Notes: generated from the sequence alone by a model not told the origin. Shown: positions 40,502-50,086, counted from the stretch's first letter. The stretch is DNA of 64,000 nt from Luteolibacter yonseiensis (GCF_016595465.1 NZ_JAENIK010000011.1:744001-808000); one strand, 5' to 3'. Program-made: numbers and translations.

Positions 40502-43207
40502 TTACCGCATGAACTGGCCGAGGGTGAATTTCAGTTCCTCCGGCCAGTCCAGCGTGTCGAGTGTCGCGGTGTCCGCCCATGCCTTGTCGATTCTGAGGAG
40601 GTCTTGGAAATACACCGCAGCATCATCTTGGGCGTCGGATTGAGCCGCTGCGATGGTGAGCAGGGCGGTGGCGTTTTCCAACTTCTCCGCAGGGAAGCCG
40701 ATGCGCTTTCCTGTGAGCAAAAACTGATAGGCCCGCTCGGAATTTCCCGTCAGCAGGGCGACCCAGCCGGCCCGGATGGCGAAGTTTCCATCCTCGGGAA
40801 AACGGTGCATGCCCGCTGTGAGGATTTCCATGGCCTGCTTGGGGTCCATGTTTTCAAAAGCCGTGTAGGCTGCCTCGGCATAGTCGCCGGGAATGGTGGT
40901 TTCAACGGGGTGCTCGGTGATGAGTTCGATCCACAGCTCGTGGGCTTTCGCGTAGTCGCCGAGAACGGTCTGGGCCATGGCTTCCGCCCGGATGCACGGT
41001 TCCGGCGCGACTCCCAGCTCGCGGGCGGTGGAGGCGAGTTGGAAGGTGGTTTGCGCCTCCTCCTTGTGGATTGAGAAGGCCAGCGCCGCCTGCAGGCAGG
41101 CTTCGCCGAAACGGCGCTTGCCCACGGCTTCCACGGTGGCGGGATCTGCCAGACGTTCGGCAACGGCTTTGCGTTCCTCCGGCGCGGCGTTTTCCGGGAT
41201 GCGGATGGTGGCGAGCACTTCGTTCACGCACCCGCGGATGTTGTCGAGGGCGGGCTGGAAATCCGCCTGCTCCCACCCGTCCCAGTCCTCCCGCAGCCGC
41301 ACGTCCGCAAGAACCGGGAAAACCTCCGGCCAGACCGAAAGCGCGTCCGCCTTGCGTCCTTGGAGCCATGCGATGCGGGATAGCGATATCCTCCGGAGCA
41401 GAGGCGGCAGGTCCTTTGCCTGGGTGAGGCAGGCATCGATCCACTCGTGGATGTCAGACTTCAGCGCGAGCGCGAGCGCGGTCGCCGCGGCAGGGCCTTT
41501 TCCGCCTGCTGACTTGATGGCGGCGAGAATGGCAGGGGAGTCGTTGCTGCGGAAAATTTCCTCCATCTTCTCCTGCTCGTGCCATGGGGCGGCTGCCAGA
41601 TTCTGGGAAAGCCCGATGATCTCCTGCCATGACTTCCCGCTCGCATCCGCATGGGTGAGCCGGTCCCAGAGTGGCAGAAGTTCGGCGGCGGGCGCGGTGC
41701 GTTGTTTCGCCGCTTCGAACGCCGCCATGAGTTGGGTGAAATCCAAGCCGGGGAAAACCGAGTTCAGCACATCCTCCCGGCAGGCTGCGAACGCCTTCAT
41801 GCGTTCTTCAAGGGAGAGGCGGGTGAAGGTCCTGTCCTTTTCGTCATAACGGATGCCGGCGAAGGCTTCGCTGAGATTCTCCAACGCTGTCAAAGCTGCC
41901 GTATCCACGGCGGGAGGGGGCGTGGGGTTCTCCGTTTTTGTTGGCAACGGCAGCAGGCGATGGACGGTCAGCATGCCGTTTGCCTCGCCCGTGATGATAC
42001 GCTGTTCGTCGAACGCCGCCGCAGTGATATCGGAGCCTGTTTCCAACAACGCGTGGGAACCTGTCAGATCCTCCAGCGTTTTTCCCTCGACGAAAAAGGG
42101 CGCGTGCTGCGGATCCGCCATCAGGCCTGTCCAGATATTCGGTTGAAGGCTCCACGGAAACCGGTTGATGAGAGCTCTTTCCTCCAGCGAGCCGTCGTCC
42201 GCACCTTGATAGGAAATCACCGCCTGCACCGGTGGCTGGTGTGATCCTTGATTCTGGAGCGTCAGCACGGAATTCCCATCAGTGGAAAATTGCGCTTGAA
42301 GCAGCTTCACCGGCTCCGCCATGGGCTTGTGACGGATTTCCTCAACAGGAGAAACCGGCATCTCCGTGAGACTGCCATCCGAGTGGATCACCCGCAGTTG
42401 TTGCCGGTCCAGCCACGCGGCGAGCGGTTGGGCAGCGGTGGCTGCAACAGGATCCGACGTGCGGATGATCTGGCCCGTTGCCGAATCGCGTAATTTCCAA
42501 ACGATGGAATGGTCCGCTTCCGAAACAAACGCGGGATGCGCCATCAGCAGTCCATCAGGCGAAAACGAGATGACAGAGGCCGGCGTCATGTCGTCCGGCA
42601 GCGGCCCCAGATCGCAGATCGGTTCGAGCGAAACCGCATCGCAGAGCAAGGTGACCGGACCACGCTGGACGACGGCCCGGCGGTGCCCTCCATCAAAGAC
42701 CAGGCTGCGGGTGATATGGCCCTTCGCTGGGAAAAGCACGCTCTCGATTTTCAGCGTGTCGAGATTCCAGCGCAGGGTGGTGTTCGCGCCGCCCTCCAGG
42801 CTGACCCATGCGGAAGAGCCCGCAGTATGAATCTGGCCGATGGGCAGCTTGTGATCGATGGTCAGCTCCGGCAGGTTCCACACCGTATCCAGGAGGATGC
42901 GTTCGATCAGGGAGCGGGCTTCCCCGGACGCCGGATCGGCCTTGATCGCTGTGACCAACAGGGAGAGTGCCTCATCCGGCCGCTTTTGATCGAGTTTGGT
43001 CTTCGCCACATCGATGCGGGCGCCGGCGAGTTCGGTGGCAAGGTGGTTCACCGGCGACTCCACCGGCGCGGAAGGTTTGGATTTTTCCGCCGTCTTTTCC
43101 GCAGGCTTGCAAGCGGTGAGAAAAACAGCGGGAGCCAGAAACGGGACAAGCATCTGCCAGCGGCTGCGATTCCGCGCCGTGGTGGATGGTCTGGATGGCC
43201 CGGGCAT
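40502..43207 (-). CDS. Large lipoprotein with TPR-like and beta-propeller-like regions
   Basis: A 901-residue exported protein. A basic start leads to a hydrophobic segment ending in FLTAC, a likely lipobox (start may be the Met at residue 19). A TPR-like unit (DEALSLLVTAIKADPASGEA) precedes ~350 residues of WD40-like strands (VISFSPDGLLMAHPAF; WNLDTLKIESVLF; QFSTDGNSVLTLQ). The C-terminal ~450 residues are helical repeats, with TPR-like pieces such as DYAKAHELWIELITEHP. Similar chimeras in Planctomycetes and Verrucomicrobia carry a protein kinase; none is present here. Function unknown. Confidence 0.65.
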   Translation of the reverse strand: MPGPSRPSTTARNRSRWQMLVPFLAPAVFLTACKPAEKTAEKSKPSAPVESPVNHLATELAGARIDVAKTKLDQKRPDEALSLLVTAIKADPASGEARSLIERILLDTVWNLPELTIDHKLPIGQIHTAGSSAWVSLEGGANTTLRWNLDTLKIESVLFPAKGHITRSLVFDGGHRRAVVQRGPVTLLCDAVSLEPICDLGPLPDDMTPASVISFSPDGLLMAHPAFVSEADHSIVWKLRDSATGQIIRTSDPVAATAAQPLAAWLDRQQLRVIHSDGSLTEMPVSPVEEIRHKPMAEPVKLLQAQFSTDGNSVLTLQNQGSHQPPVQAVISYQGADDGSLEERALINRFPWSLQPNIWTGLMADPQHAPFFVEGKTLEDLTGSHALLETGSDITAAAFDEQRIITGEANGMLTVHRLLPLPTKTENPTPPPAVDTAALTALENLSEAFAGIRYDEKDRTFTRLSLEERMKAFAACREDVLNSVFPGLDFTQLMAAFEAAKQRTAPAAELLPLWDRLTHADASGKSWQEIIGLSQNLAAAPWHEQEKMEEIFRSNDSPAILAAIKSAGGKGPAAATALALALKSDIHEWIDACLTQAKDLPPLLRRISLSRIAWLQGRKADALSVWPEVFPVLADVRLREDWDGWEQADFQPALDNIRGCVNEVLATIRIPENAAPEERKAVAERLADPATVEAVGKRRFGEACLQAALAFSIHKEEAQTTFQLASTARELGVAPEPCIRAEAMAQTVLGDYAKAHELWIELITEHPVETTIPGDYAEAAYTAFENMDPKQAMEILTAGMHRFPEDGNFAIRAGWVALLTGNSERAYQFLLTGKRIGFPAEKLENATALLTIAAAQSDAQDDAAVYFQDLLRIDKAWADTATLDTLDWPEELKFTLGQFMR

Positions 43208-43268
43208 GTTCTACGGATTCAACGCCGCTGGCGGAGCTTTGTGTCTGTAGGAGCTGCGATGCCTCTCC

Positions 43269-43712
43269 TCAAAGTCCGCTTTTCTGGATCAGGTCGCGAA
43301 GCTGGATCTGGAATTCCTTGATGTCTTCCGGAGTGGGACGGTAGCCCGGCGTGTCGGGATCGAGACCCGGGCGACCGGTCTGGTCGAGCATCCAGACGCC
43401 GGTCTCTCCGTCGCTGAAAGTCACTTTTCCGCTGACCAGCGCGCCGGGCAGTGTCAGGGTGTCCATGGTGGTGGTGACGGTGCCGGTCGGGACAGGCGCG
43501 GGTTTTTCCTCCTCCTCTTTCTTCACAACCTTCGGCTCCTCGATCAGCTCGATGCCGAGGTCGAGAATCAGAAACCGGGTGTCCATGTAGGTGAGGGTAT
43601 GGTCGAAGTCGTCCTTGAGACGGCGTTGGAGGTCGGACATCGTGGCTCCCTCGGCGGCCCATTGTTTGAGGGCTTCTTTTTGTTCCTGAGTGAGTTTGCT
43701 GGCGCTGAACAT
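43269..43712 (-). CDS. Conserved hypothetical protein, charged
   Basis: A 147-residue protein from the ATG at 43712 (MFSASKLTQEQKEALKQW); an earlier start at 43829 would run antisense into recQ. The N-terminal ~50 residues look like a small helical unit (GATMSDLQRRLKDDFDHTLTY). A run of charged residues (VVKKEEEEKPAP) leads into a C-terminal beta-rich part (SGKVTFSDGETGVWMLDQTG) ending in a helix. It has no signal peptide. I recognise the pattern from other Verrucomicrobia but no function. It diverges from recQ with about 106 bp between starts. Confidence 0.6.
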   Translation of the reverse strand: MFSASKLTQEQKEALKQWAAEGATMSDLQRRLKDDFDHTLTYMDTRFLILDLGIELIEEPKVVKKEEEEKPAPVPTGTVTTTMDTLTLPGALVSGKVTFSDGETGVWMLDQTGRPGLDPDTPGYRPTPEDIKEFQIQLRDLIQKSGL

Positions 43713-43818
43713 GCCGTGTTTTCGGATTTGTGCGACGTGTTGCCAAGCCTCAACCATCGGAAAAGGCGCGAGTTCCATTCCCGCTTGCCACCGCGTCGGG
43801 GAAACGGAAACTCGCGGG

Positions 43819-45720
43819 GTGCTTTCCACCCTCCGCGAACACTTCGGCCACGATGATTTCCGTGGTGGACAGGAACCGGTTGTCCGCGCGCTGATGGAGG
43901 GACGCTCCGCCCTCGCGGTTTTTCCGACGGGAGGGGGGAAATCCCTGTGTTACCAGCTCCCGGCGCTGCTGCTGGATGGCCTCACCCTCGTTGTTTCCCC
44001 TTTGATCGCATTGATGCGGGACCAGGTGGACGCGCTCGCTGCGAAAGGGATCCCCGCCGCGCGGCTGGATTCCACCTTGGATGCGGAACAAGTGCGCGAG
44101 GTTTATTCGAGACTGGAAGCGAGCTCGCTCAAATTGCTCTACATCGCGCCCGAGCGATTCGCGAACGAATCATTCCGCAAGAAACTCGGGAAACTGCCCA
44201 TCCGGCTCATCGCCATCGACGAAGCGCATTGTATTTCCGAGTGGGGGCATAATTTCCGGCCGGACTACCTCAAGCTGGCCAAGATCTGCCGCCGCCTGAA
44301 AATTCCACGGGTTCTTTGTCTGACGGCTACCGCGACGCCGAAGGTCGCGCGTGACATCCGCAAGGCATTCCGCATCGCCGCCGCCGACCATGTACAGTTG
44401 AGTTTTCACAGGCAGAACCTCGATCTGCGGGTGACGCCATGCACCGTGGAGGAAAGGAAATCCTTGTTATTGGAGAAATTGAACGTTGTGGATGGTGCGG
44501 CGGTGGTCTACGTCACGCGCCAGGAGACCGCCGAAGAAGTGGCAACCTTTCTGGCGAAAAACGGACTTCCCGCCCGCGCCTATCACGCGGGGTTGCCCGC
44601 CGAATTCCGGGCGGACGCGCAGAACGCGTTCATGGCCGGGAAAACACGCGTCATCGTCGCGACCATCGCGTTCGGCATGGGAATCGACAAGTCGGACATC
44701 CGCGCGGTGTTCCACTACAACCTGCCGAAAAGCCTGGAAAACCACACCCAGGAAATCGGTCGCGCCGGACGGGATGGCGGGTATGCCCTCTGCGAAATGC
44801 TCGCCTGCGGTGATGACCTGACGGTTCTGGAGAATTTCATCCATTCGGACACGCCATCGCCTCGAGCGCTTTCCAATCTTGTAGACAGGGTGCTGCGGCT
44901 CGGTCCGGCGTTCGATGTTTCACCCTACGAACTCTCCACCATTTGCGACATCCGGCCAAGCGTGGTTTCCACTGTCATGACCTATCTGGAAATCGATGGC
45001 ATGATCGAAGCCACTGGAAGTTTCTACGGGAGCTATCGGGCGAAACTGCTCAACACCCGGGACAAGATTCTGGCAGGTCGTTCACCTGCGGAGCGGAAAT
45101 TCATCCGGCAGCTTCTTGATGCCGGAGAAATGAAGCGCTGGTGGCTTTGTTTCCAACCGACCTTGCTCGCCGGAAAGTTCGACTGTTCGCGGGAAAAGGT
45201 GGTGGGCGTGCTCAACGACCTCCACTCCGCCGGAGACATCATGCTCAAGGTCTCGGGCCTGCGGCAGGGATACAAGCTCAGGAAAGATCCGGGCGACATC
45301 AGGGAGCTCACCGCTGGTTTGGTGGAGAAGTTCCAAGCCCGCGAACAATCGGACCTCGCGCGGCTTCGCCAGGTTCTGGGGATCTCGGCCTATCGAGGGT
45401 GCCTGACGGGCTATTTGACCAAGCACTTCGGTGAGACTCTGGCGGAGCCCTGCGGGCATTGCGACCGTTGCCGGGGTGTTCCCGCCAAGACCGTCAAACG
45501 TCCGAAAGTCAGAAGACCCACGGATGAGGAACTGATCGCGGTGAAAACCCTGATGGATGAAAAACACGCGGCGCTCAATACGCCGCGGCAGCTCGCGAAG
45601 TTCCTATGCGGCATGGCAAGTCCCGCCGCCACGCGGGCGCGGCTGACGCGGAACAATGCGTTTGGTTTGCTCGCGGATCTGCCCTTTTCGGACGTGTTGA
45701 TGATCGCGGAGGCCGCGTGA
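43819..45720 (+). CDS. recQ: ATP-dependent DNA helicase RecQ
   Basis: A 633-residue 3'-5' helicase for recombination and fork repair, taken from the GTG at 43819 (LSTLREHFGHDDFRGGQEPV). A longer frame opens at 43690 but overlaps the upstream divergent gene. Motif 0 is FRGGQEPVV, motif I FPTGGGKSLCYQLPAL, motif II IDEAHCISEWGHNF and motif VI QEIGRAGRDGG. The zinc-binding cysteines are in YRGCLTGYL, PCGHCDRCRG, and the winged helix (SPYELSTICDIRPSVVSTVM) is present. The C-terminal HRDC domain is absent or reduced, as in many short RecQ proteins. Confidence 0.9.
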   Translation: MLSTLREHFGHDDFRGGQEPVVRALMEGRSALAVFPTGGGKSLCYQLPALLLDGLTLVVSPLIALMRDQVDALAAKGIPAARLDSTLDAEQVREVYSRLEASSLKLLYIAPERFANESFRKKLGKLPIRLIAIDEAHCISEWGHNFRPDYLKLAKICRRLKIPRVLCLTATATPKVARDIRKAFRIAAADHVQLSFHRQNLDLRVTPCTVEERKSLLLEKLNVVDGAAVVYVTRQETAEEVATFLAKNGLPARAYHAGLPAEFRADAQNAFMAGKTRVIVATIAFGMGIDKSDIRAVFHYNLPKSLENHTQEIGRAGRDGGYALCEMLACGDDLTVLENFIHSDTPSPRALSNLVDRVLRLGPAFDVSPYELSTICDIRPSVVSTVMTYLEIDGMIEATGSFYGSYRAKLLNTRDKILAGRSPAERKFIRQLLDAGEMKRWWLCFQPTLLAGKFDCSREKVVGVLNDLHSAGDIMLKVSGLRQGYKLRKDPGDIRELTAGLVEKFQAREQSDLARLRQVLGISAYRGCLTGYLTKHFGETLAEPCGHCDRCRGVPAKTVKRPKVRRPTDEELIAVKTLMDEKHAALNTPRQLAKFLCGMASPAATRARLTRNNAFGLLADLPFSDVLMIAEAA

Positions 45721-45726
45721 CGGGAG

Positions 45727-46164
45727 TTACTTCGCGTAGCTCGCCTTGTCGTCGGCTTCGAGATAGTCGAAAAGAGTGCTGGTGGCAGGATCAACACCGG
45801 CTTCCTTACAGACGCCGATGAACCATTCCTTTTTCTCCGGATTGTCGTAAGGGCGGGCCGCTTCGGCGCTGTCCGACCACGCGGTTTTCTCCTCTTCTGT
45901 TTTCGGAGTTCCGTTGGCATCCAGCCATGCGGCGATCTCTTCGTTCGAGGCTCCGTCTTCCAGCAATTTTTTCACATCGGAGCCTTGGACGCCTTTGAAC
46001 CCGAAGAGGAAATTGTCGAGCGGGCAATCAAAGTGGAATTCCCCGACGGTTCCGGCGAGGGTGGCGCGCCCCTTGTCCGCCATGCGGGCGAGGATGGCAT
46101 ATCCGGCGGTGCGGACGCGTGGGCTTGTCGGCGCTTCTTTTGTCAGATCTTTTGCAGTGCTCAT
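45727..46164 (-). CDS. DUF5069 domain-containing protein
   Basis: A 145-residue soluble protein. The start at 46164 (MSTAKDLTKEAPTSPRVR) is preferred over 46200. The pattern PRVRTAGYAILARMADKGRA, FHFDCPLDNFLFGFKG and EEIAAWLDANG is that of DUF5069, common in Verrucomicrobia and Planctomycetes. No catalytic motif is known. It ends 6 bp from the stop of the convergent recQ gene and lies 85 bp downstream of thrC on the same strand. It may be transcribed with the threonine genes. Confidence 0.8.
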   Translation of the reverse strand: MSTAKDLTKEAPTSPRVRTAGYAILARMADKGRATLAGTVGEFHFDCPLDNFLFGFKGVQGSDVKKLLEDGASNEEIAAWLDANGTPKTEEEKTAWSDSAEAARPYDNPEKKEWFIGVCKEAGVDPATSTLFDYLEADDKASYAK

Positions 46165-46248
46165 GTTGGTGAGTTGGTTCGTAGGTTGAGCCGTCACCAA
46201 ACGCCGGGTATCCGGGTTGTCAAATGACGAAATCGAAGCGTCGGAACC

Positions 46249-47550
46249 TCATTTGAAGGAGACGAGCCAATCCCGGAACGCGGCCTTGTCGGCAGGCAGG
46301 AGAGTGGCGACCTTTTCGCGCTGGGCGAGGATGGCGAGCCGCGCGGGGATCTCGATGCTGTTCGGCCCAAGCTCGTTTTCCATGACATCAGGGAACTTGG
46401 CCGGGTGTGCGGTTTCCAGCGTGATCGTCGGGCTGGTGGGGTGGGAGGCGCGCCATTTCTGTGCGGCGAGCCAACCGACGGCACCATGCGGGTCGATCTC
46501 ATATTGGTGCAGCGCCTTCACCGTACGGATGGCCGCGCGGGTCTGGTCGTCGGTGAAGGTCATGCCGGAGATGCGGGATTTCATGGCATCCCAGGATCCG
46601 CCGAAGAGGGCCTGCATGCGGACGAAATTGGATGGGGCTCCGACATCCATGGCGTTGGAGATCGTCGGAACGCTGGGGCGTGGATTGTATTGTCCTGAGC
46701 GGAGGAATTCCGGCACCACGTCGTTCTTGTTTGTCGCGGCGACGAAGTGTTCGACCGGCAGGCCCAGCTGCATGGCGAGCAGGCCGGCGGTCAGGTTTCC
46801 GAAATTCCCGGACGGGATGACAAATGTTGGCTTCACGCCCTCCGGCAGTTGGCGCGCCGCGTGGATGTAGTAGAAGCTCTGTGGAACGAGGCGGGCGAGA
46901 TTGATCGAGTTCGCGGAGGTGAGATTGAGGGTTTCCGCCAGCTCACGGTCCAGGAAGGCGGATTTCACCAGCGCCTGGCAATCGTCGAAAGTGCCTTGGA
47001 TTTCCAAGGCCGTGATGTTTCCTCCGAGCGCGGTGAGTTGTTTTTCCTGAAGTCCGGAAACCTTTCCTTGTGGATAGAGGATGATGACACGCGTGCCGGG
47101 GACGTTGTGGAAGGCCGATGCGACGGCTCCGCCGGTGTCTCCGGAAGTCGCCACGAGAACGGTCAGTTCCCGATCGTCATCACGGGTGAGCCAGGCCATG
47201 AGGCGAGCCATGAATCGTGCGCCGAAATCCTTGAACGCGAGGGTCGGGCCATGGAAAAGTTCGAGAATGTGATCGCCCGGTCCGAGCGTGACCAATGGCG
47301 CATCGAATGAAAGCGTGCCTTCGACGATGTCCACGAGCGCCTGTGGCGGCACGTCCTCACCGAAGAACGCATCCGCCACGGCGATGCCGATTTCCTGAAA
47401 ACTCAGTTCGCGCCAGATTTGCCAGAACGAGGAATCCAGCACCGGCAGCGTGTCCGGCATGTAGAGGCCATTGTCCGGCGGCAGCGAGCGGAGGATGGCT
47501 TCCTTGAGGTCGACCTGGTGGGAGGGGTTGTTGGTGGAGTGGTAAAGCAC
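46249..47550 (-). CDS. thrC: Threonine synthase
   Basis: A 433-residue PLP enzyme that converts O-phosphohomoserine to threonine. MLYHSTNNPSHQVDLKEAIL opens the long, bacterial class of ThrC. The PLP lysine is in HGPTLAFKDFGARFMARLM (residues ~104-122). ATSGDTGGAVASAFHNVPG and SGNFGNLTAGLLA are the phosphate-binding and glycine loops. The homoserine kinase gene precedes it by 67 bp on the same strand, giving a thrB-thrC order. No Thr/Ile-rich leader peptide is apparent. Confidence 0.93.
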   Translation of the reverse strand: MLYHSTNNPSHQVDLKEAILRSLPPDNGLYMPDTLPVLDSSFWQIWRELSFQEIGIAVADAFFGEDVPPQALVDIVEGTLSFDAPLVTLGPGDHILELFHGPTLAFKDFGARFMARLMAWLTRDDDRELTVLVATSGDTGGAVASAFHNVPGTRVIILYPQGKVSGLQEKQLTALGGNITALEIQGTFDDCQALVKSAFLDRELAETLNLTSANSINLARLVPQSFYYIHAARQLPEGVKPTFVIPSGNFGNLTAGLLAMQLGLPVEHFVAATNKNDVVPEFLRSGQYNPRPSVPTISNAMDVGAPSNFVRMQALFGGSWDAMKSRISGMTFTDDQTRAAIRTVKALHQYEIDPHGAVGWLAAQKWRASHPTSPTITLETAHPAKFPDVMENELGPNSIEIPARLAILAQREKVATLLPADKAAFRDWLVSFK

Positions 47551-47617
47551 GGTGAAATGAAGTTTGCTGGTTTACAGTGTCCGGTTTTCAGGGGAAATCG
47601 AACACCGTCGGAGTCAT

Positions 47618-48562
47618 TCAACTTTCGATCACATGCACGCCCGTCGGGTTGATCCGCGAGACATAGGCCTGGTTTTCAATCGGAATCGCGTGGAAGACCT
47701 TGCTGATTGCATCGGCGACCTTGTGGGCGATTTCCTCTCCCTCGCAGAGCGCGAAGACGGAGGGGCCGGCACCGGAAATCGAAAAGCCGAGGGCTCCGGC
47801 GGAGATGGCGGCGCGTTTGGCCTTGTAGAAATCCGGGATGAGCTTCTGGCGGCGGGGTTCGGCGATGACGTCGTGGATCGAGCGGGAAATGAGGCCGTAG
47901 TCTTCCTGGATCAGTCCGCACAGCAGTCCGCCGAGGTTGCCGATCTGCTGGGTGGCGTTTTCGAGGGGGATCTCTTTTGGCAGGATTCCCCGGGCCACCT
48001 TGGTCAGAACCTCGATATCGGGGTGGACGACGGCGGCCCAGAGGTTTTTCGGTGCGGGGATCTGGGCGAAGTCGAGTTCGTCGTTCGAGCGGATGAAAAC
48101 GATGCCGCCGAAGAGGCAGGGGGCGACGTTGTCCGCGTGCCAAGCACCGTCCGCGGAGGCTTCACCCGCCATGGCGAATGGCAGGAGCTGTTTTTTCGTA
48201 AGCGGCTCGCCGATGAGTTTGTTCACGGCGAATGCTCCGGCGACCGACGAGGCGGACGACGATCCGAGGCCGGAACCGAAAGGCATCTTCTTGTGGATCT
48301 CCATTTCGATGCCGCGGTCCGTCATGCCGAGATGCTTGAGCAGGTCCAGGGCTGCGACTCCGGCGCAGTTTTGCGTGGGGTTTTTCGGGAGCTTGCCACC
48401 GTCTCCGGTAATTTGCGTGATGTGCAGGCCGGGTTTGTCACAATGGCGGACCACGATTTCATCGCCGGGAGAGTCGATGGCGAAGCCGAGGACATCATAA
48501 CCGCAGGCGACGTTGGCCACCGTGGCGGGGGCGAACACGCGAATTTCTGAAGAATTGGACAT
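47618..48562 (-). CDS. thrB: Homoserine kinase
   Basis: A 314-residue GHMP kinase that phosphorylates homoserine for threonine synthesis. VFAPATVANVACGYDVLGFA is the N-terminal motif. KMPFGSGLGSSSASSVAGA (residues ~93-111) is the ATP-binding glycine/serine loop. SISGAGPSVFALCEG is the third motif. Length and motifs are complete. It is followed by thrC and preceded 71 bp upstream by a Dabb lipoprotein gene, all on the minus strand. Homoserine dehydrogenase is not in the window. Confidence 0.92.
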   Translation of the reverse strand: MSNSSEIRVFAPATVANVACGYDVLGFAIDSPGDEIVVRHCDKPGLHITQITGDGGKLPKNPTQNCAGVAALDLLKHLGMTDRGIEMEIHKKMPFGSGLGSSSASSVAGAFAVNKLIGEPLTKKQLLPFAMAGEASADGAWHADNVAPCLFGGIVFIRSNDELDFAQIPAPKNLWAAVVHPDIEVLTKVARGILPKEIPLENATQQIGNLGGLLCGLIQEDYGLISRSIHDVIAEPRRQKLIPDFYKAKRAAISAGALGFSISGAGPSVFALCEGEEIAHKVADAISKVFHAIPIENQAYVSRINPTGVHVIES

Positions 48563-48633
48563 AGTGGAAGCGCTCCCGAGGAGCGGACGCAGTCTGCGGG
48601 CGGATGTCCGGTTTGTTCAAGTCCGGAAACCTG

Positions 48634-49014
48634 TCACCTGACAATGTCGTAGACCACGATCTTCTTCGTCAGCGGCTTGAGCACCTCGTTCACCTTCTTC
48701 ACGTGGAACGGGTGGGTTTCATACGTGTGCAGGGACTTTTCCGAATCGAAACGAACGGTCAGGCCGACATCGAACGAATCGTCCACCACCGGACGTTCGC
48801 TGGCAAGGGCTGTGCCGGCATCAAGGAACTTGATGCCGGGGATGACCCGCAATTCGGAACATGCATCAAGCAGCGCCTGACGGTCCGCCGTATTTCCAGG
48901 CCGTTTCTGCCACATGAGGACGACGTGATCCACGGTCCCGTGTGAGGCGGGCGGAGAGATGGTGGCGCAGGAAACGAGGGAAAGGGAGGCGGCGAGACAG
49001 AGCGGGAATTTCAT
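48634..49014 (-). CDS. Dabb-family lipoprotein
   Basis: A 126-residue protein with a lipoprotein signal (MKFPLCLAASLSLVSC, Cys16) and a Dabb barrel in the mature part: HGTVDHVVLMWQKRPGN, GIKFLDAGTALASERPVV, SFDVGLTVRFDSEKSL and THPFHVKKVNEVLKPL. Dabb proteins are usually cytosolic, so the lipid anchor is unusual. It lies 39 bp after the rlpA gene, on the same strand as HU, rlpA and thrB. The ligand is unknown. Confidence 0.8.
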   Translation of the reverse strand: MKFPLCLAASLSLVSCATISPPASHGTVDHVVLMWQKRPGNTADRQALLDACSELRVIPGIKFLDAGTALASERPVVDDSFDVGLTVRFDSEKSLHTYETHPFHVKKVNEVLKPLTKKIVVYDIVR

Positions 49015-49053
49015 GGATTTCGCGTTGCTGATACGGACAGGTGCGGATTTTTC

Positions 49054-49581
49054 TTAGAAAAAGAAAAACCGCTTCTTCTTCCGCTTGTAAGAGCCGTCGC
49101 CTACCGAAATGACCTCCATGTGGGTGGTGGTCAGGCCCTGGCCCTTGAAGCCGAGTTTCTTTGCCGCGCGGGGAGAGACATCGAGCACGCGGTTTCCGAT
49201 GAAGGGGCCGCGGTCGTTGATGCGAAGCTTCACGGATTTCCCGTTTTCGACGTTGGTCACTTTCACCAGGCAGGGGAGGGGAAGGGTCTTGTGGGCTCCG
49301 ATCAGATGCCACGGCATGACCTTCTCACCCAGGGAGGTGGTGCCGCGCTTCAGACCGAAGAATTTCGACTCATTATACCACGAGCACGTCCCGGTTTCCT
49401 CGAAGTCGAGGGCCTCCTCCACGCTCATGGGGTGATAGGTCTGGCCGCGCACGGTATAACTGCGCGTCTGGTAACCATCATAGCCTCCGGGACGGGAGAA
49501 ACATGAGGTACAAATGAAAACCGCCGCGCTGCAAACGGCAGCGAGGCGGAGGTTAGGGTTTTTCAAGTGGGTTGAAATCAC
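49054..49581 (-). CDS. RlpA-like septal ring lytic transglycosylase
   Basis: A 175-residue exported protein. A signal with a plausible lipobox (AVFICTSC) precedes a double-psi beta-barrel: TGTCSWYNESKFFGLKRGTT, LPLPCLVKVTNVENGKSVKL and the motif RINDRGPFIGNRVLDVSPRA. These are the RlpA landmarks, including the conserved Asp in NDRGPF. RlpA proteins cleave glycan strands without stem peptides at the septum. No C-terminal SPOR domain is present; the protein ends in a basic/phenylalanine tail. It overlaps the HU gene by 4 bp (ATGA). Confidence 0.83.
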   Translation of the reverse strand: MISTHLKNPNLRLAAVCSAAVFICTSCFSRPGGYDGYQTRSYTVRGQTYHPMSVEEALDFEETGTCSWYNESKFFGLKRGTTSLGEKVMPWHLIGAHKTLPLPCLVKVTNVENGKSVKLRINDRGPFIGNRVLDVSPRAAKKLGFKGQGLTTTHMEVISVGDGSYKRKKKRFFFF

Positions 49582-49910
49582 GCTTTGCGCTCGCGGATGA
49601 CTTGGAGGGTGGTGGCGACTTTTTCCTTCATCTCCTTGCCGGGTTTGAATTTCACCGCGGCGCGGGCGGGGATTGGAACGTCCTTGCCGGGATCCTTCGG
49701 GTTGCGGCCGATCTTGGCTTTCATTTCACGGACTTGGAACGCACCGAAATTCCGCATCACGACGGTGTCGCCATGTGCGAGGGATTCGGTGATCTCGTCG
49801 ATGAGGGTTTGAACCACTTCCAGTACGTCTTGTTGGGTGATTTCGAGACCTTTTGCGCCGAGTTGGTCGGTGATTTTGATAACGAGTTCTCGTTTGGTGA
49901 TGGTTGCCAT
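49578..49910 (-). CDS. HU/IHF family DNA-binding protein
   Basis: A 110-residue nucleoid protein. MATITKRELVIKITDQLGAK is the HU start. GDTVVMRNFGAFQVREMKAK and the arm GRNPKDPGKDVPIPARAAV carry the beta-arm that inserts in the minor groove, followed by VKFKPGKEMKEKV. It is slightly longer than HU and IHF chains and it cannot be assigned to one of these by eye. It overlaps rlpA by 4 bp and leads the minus-strand group ending at 45727. Confidence 0.9.
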   Translation of the reverse strand: MATITKRELVIKITDQLGAKGLEITQQDVLEVVQTLIDEITESLAHGDTVVMRNFGAFQVREMKAKIGRNPKDPGKDVPIPARAAVKFKPGKEMKEKVATTLQVIRERKA

Positions 49911-50058
49911 TTTAAATAGGGACAGTGTTGAGAATTAAGGGTGTGCGCAGATTTAAGCATGCTTCGGGCCGGGTTGTCGCGCCTAAAATCACCTCAATTG
50001 ATGCGATTTTCATGCCAGCGCCCGAACAAACGTCAAACCCTGCATAGATTGCAGGAAA

Positions 50059-50086
50059 ATGACACAAATCGGAACAAATGTGTCAT
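50059..50086 (-). terminator. Possible terminator after rnhC
   Basis: ATGACACA (50059-50066) and TGTGTCAT (50079-50086) form a perfect 8-bp inverted repeat with a 12-base loop. On the minus strand it stands about 30 bp after the rnhC stop and is followed by TTTTCC. The short T-run makes it a moderate candidate; a regulatory site for the HU gene is the alternative. Confidence 0.45.
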
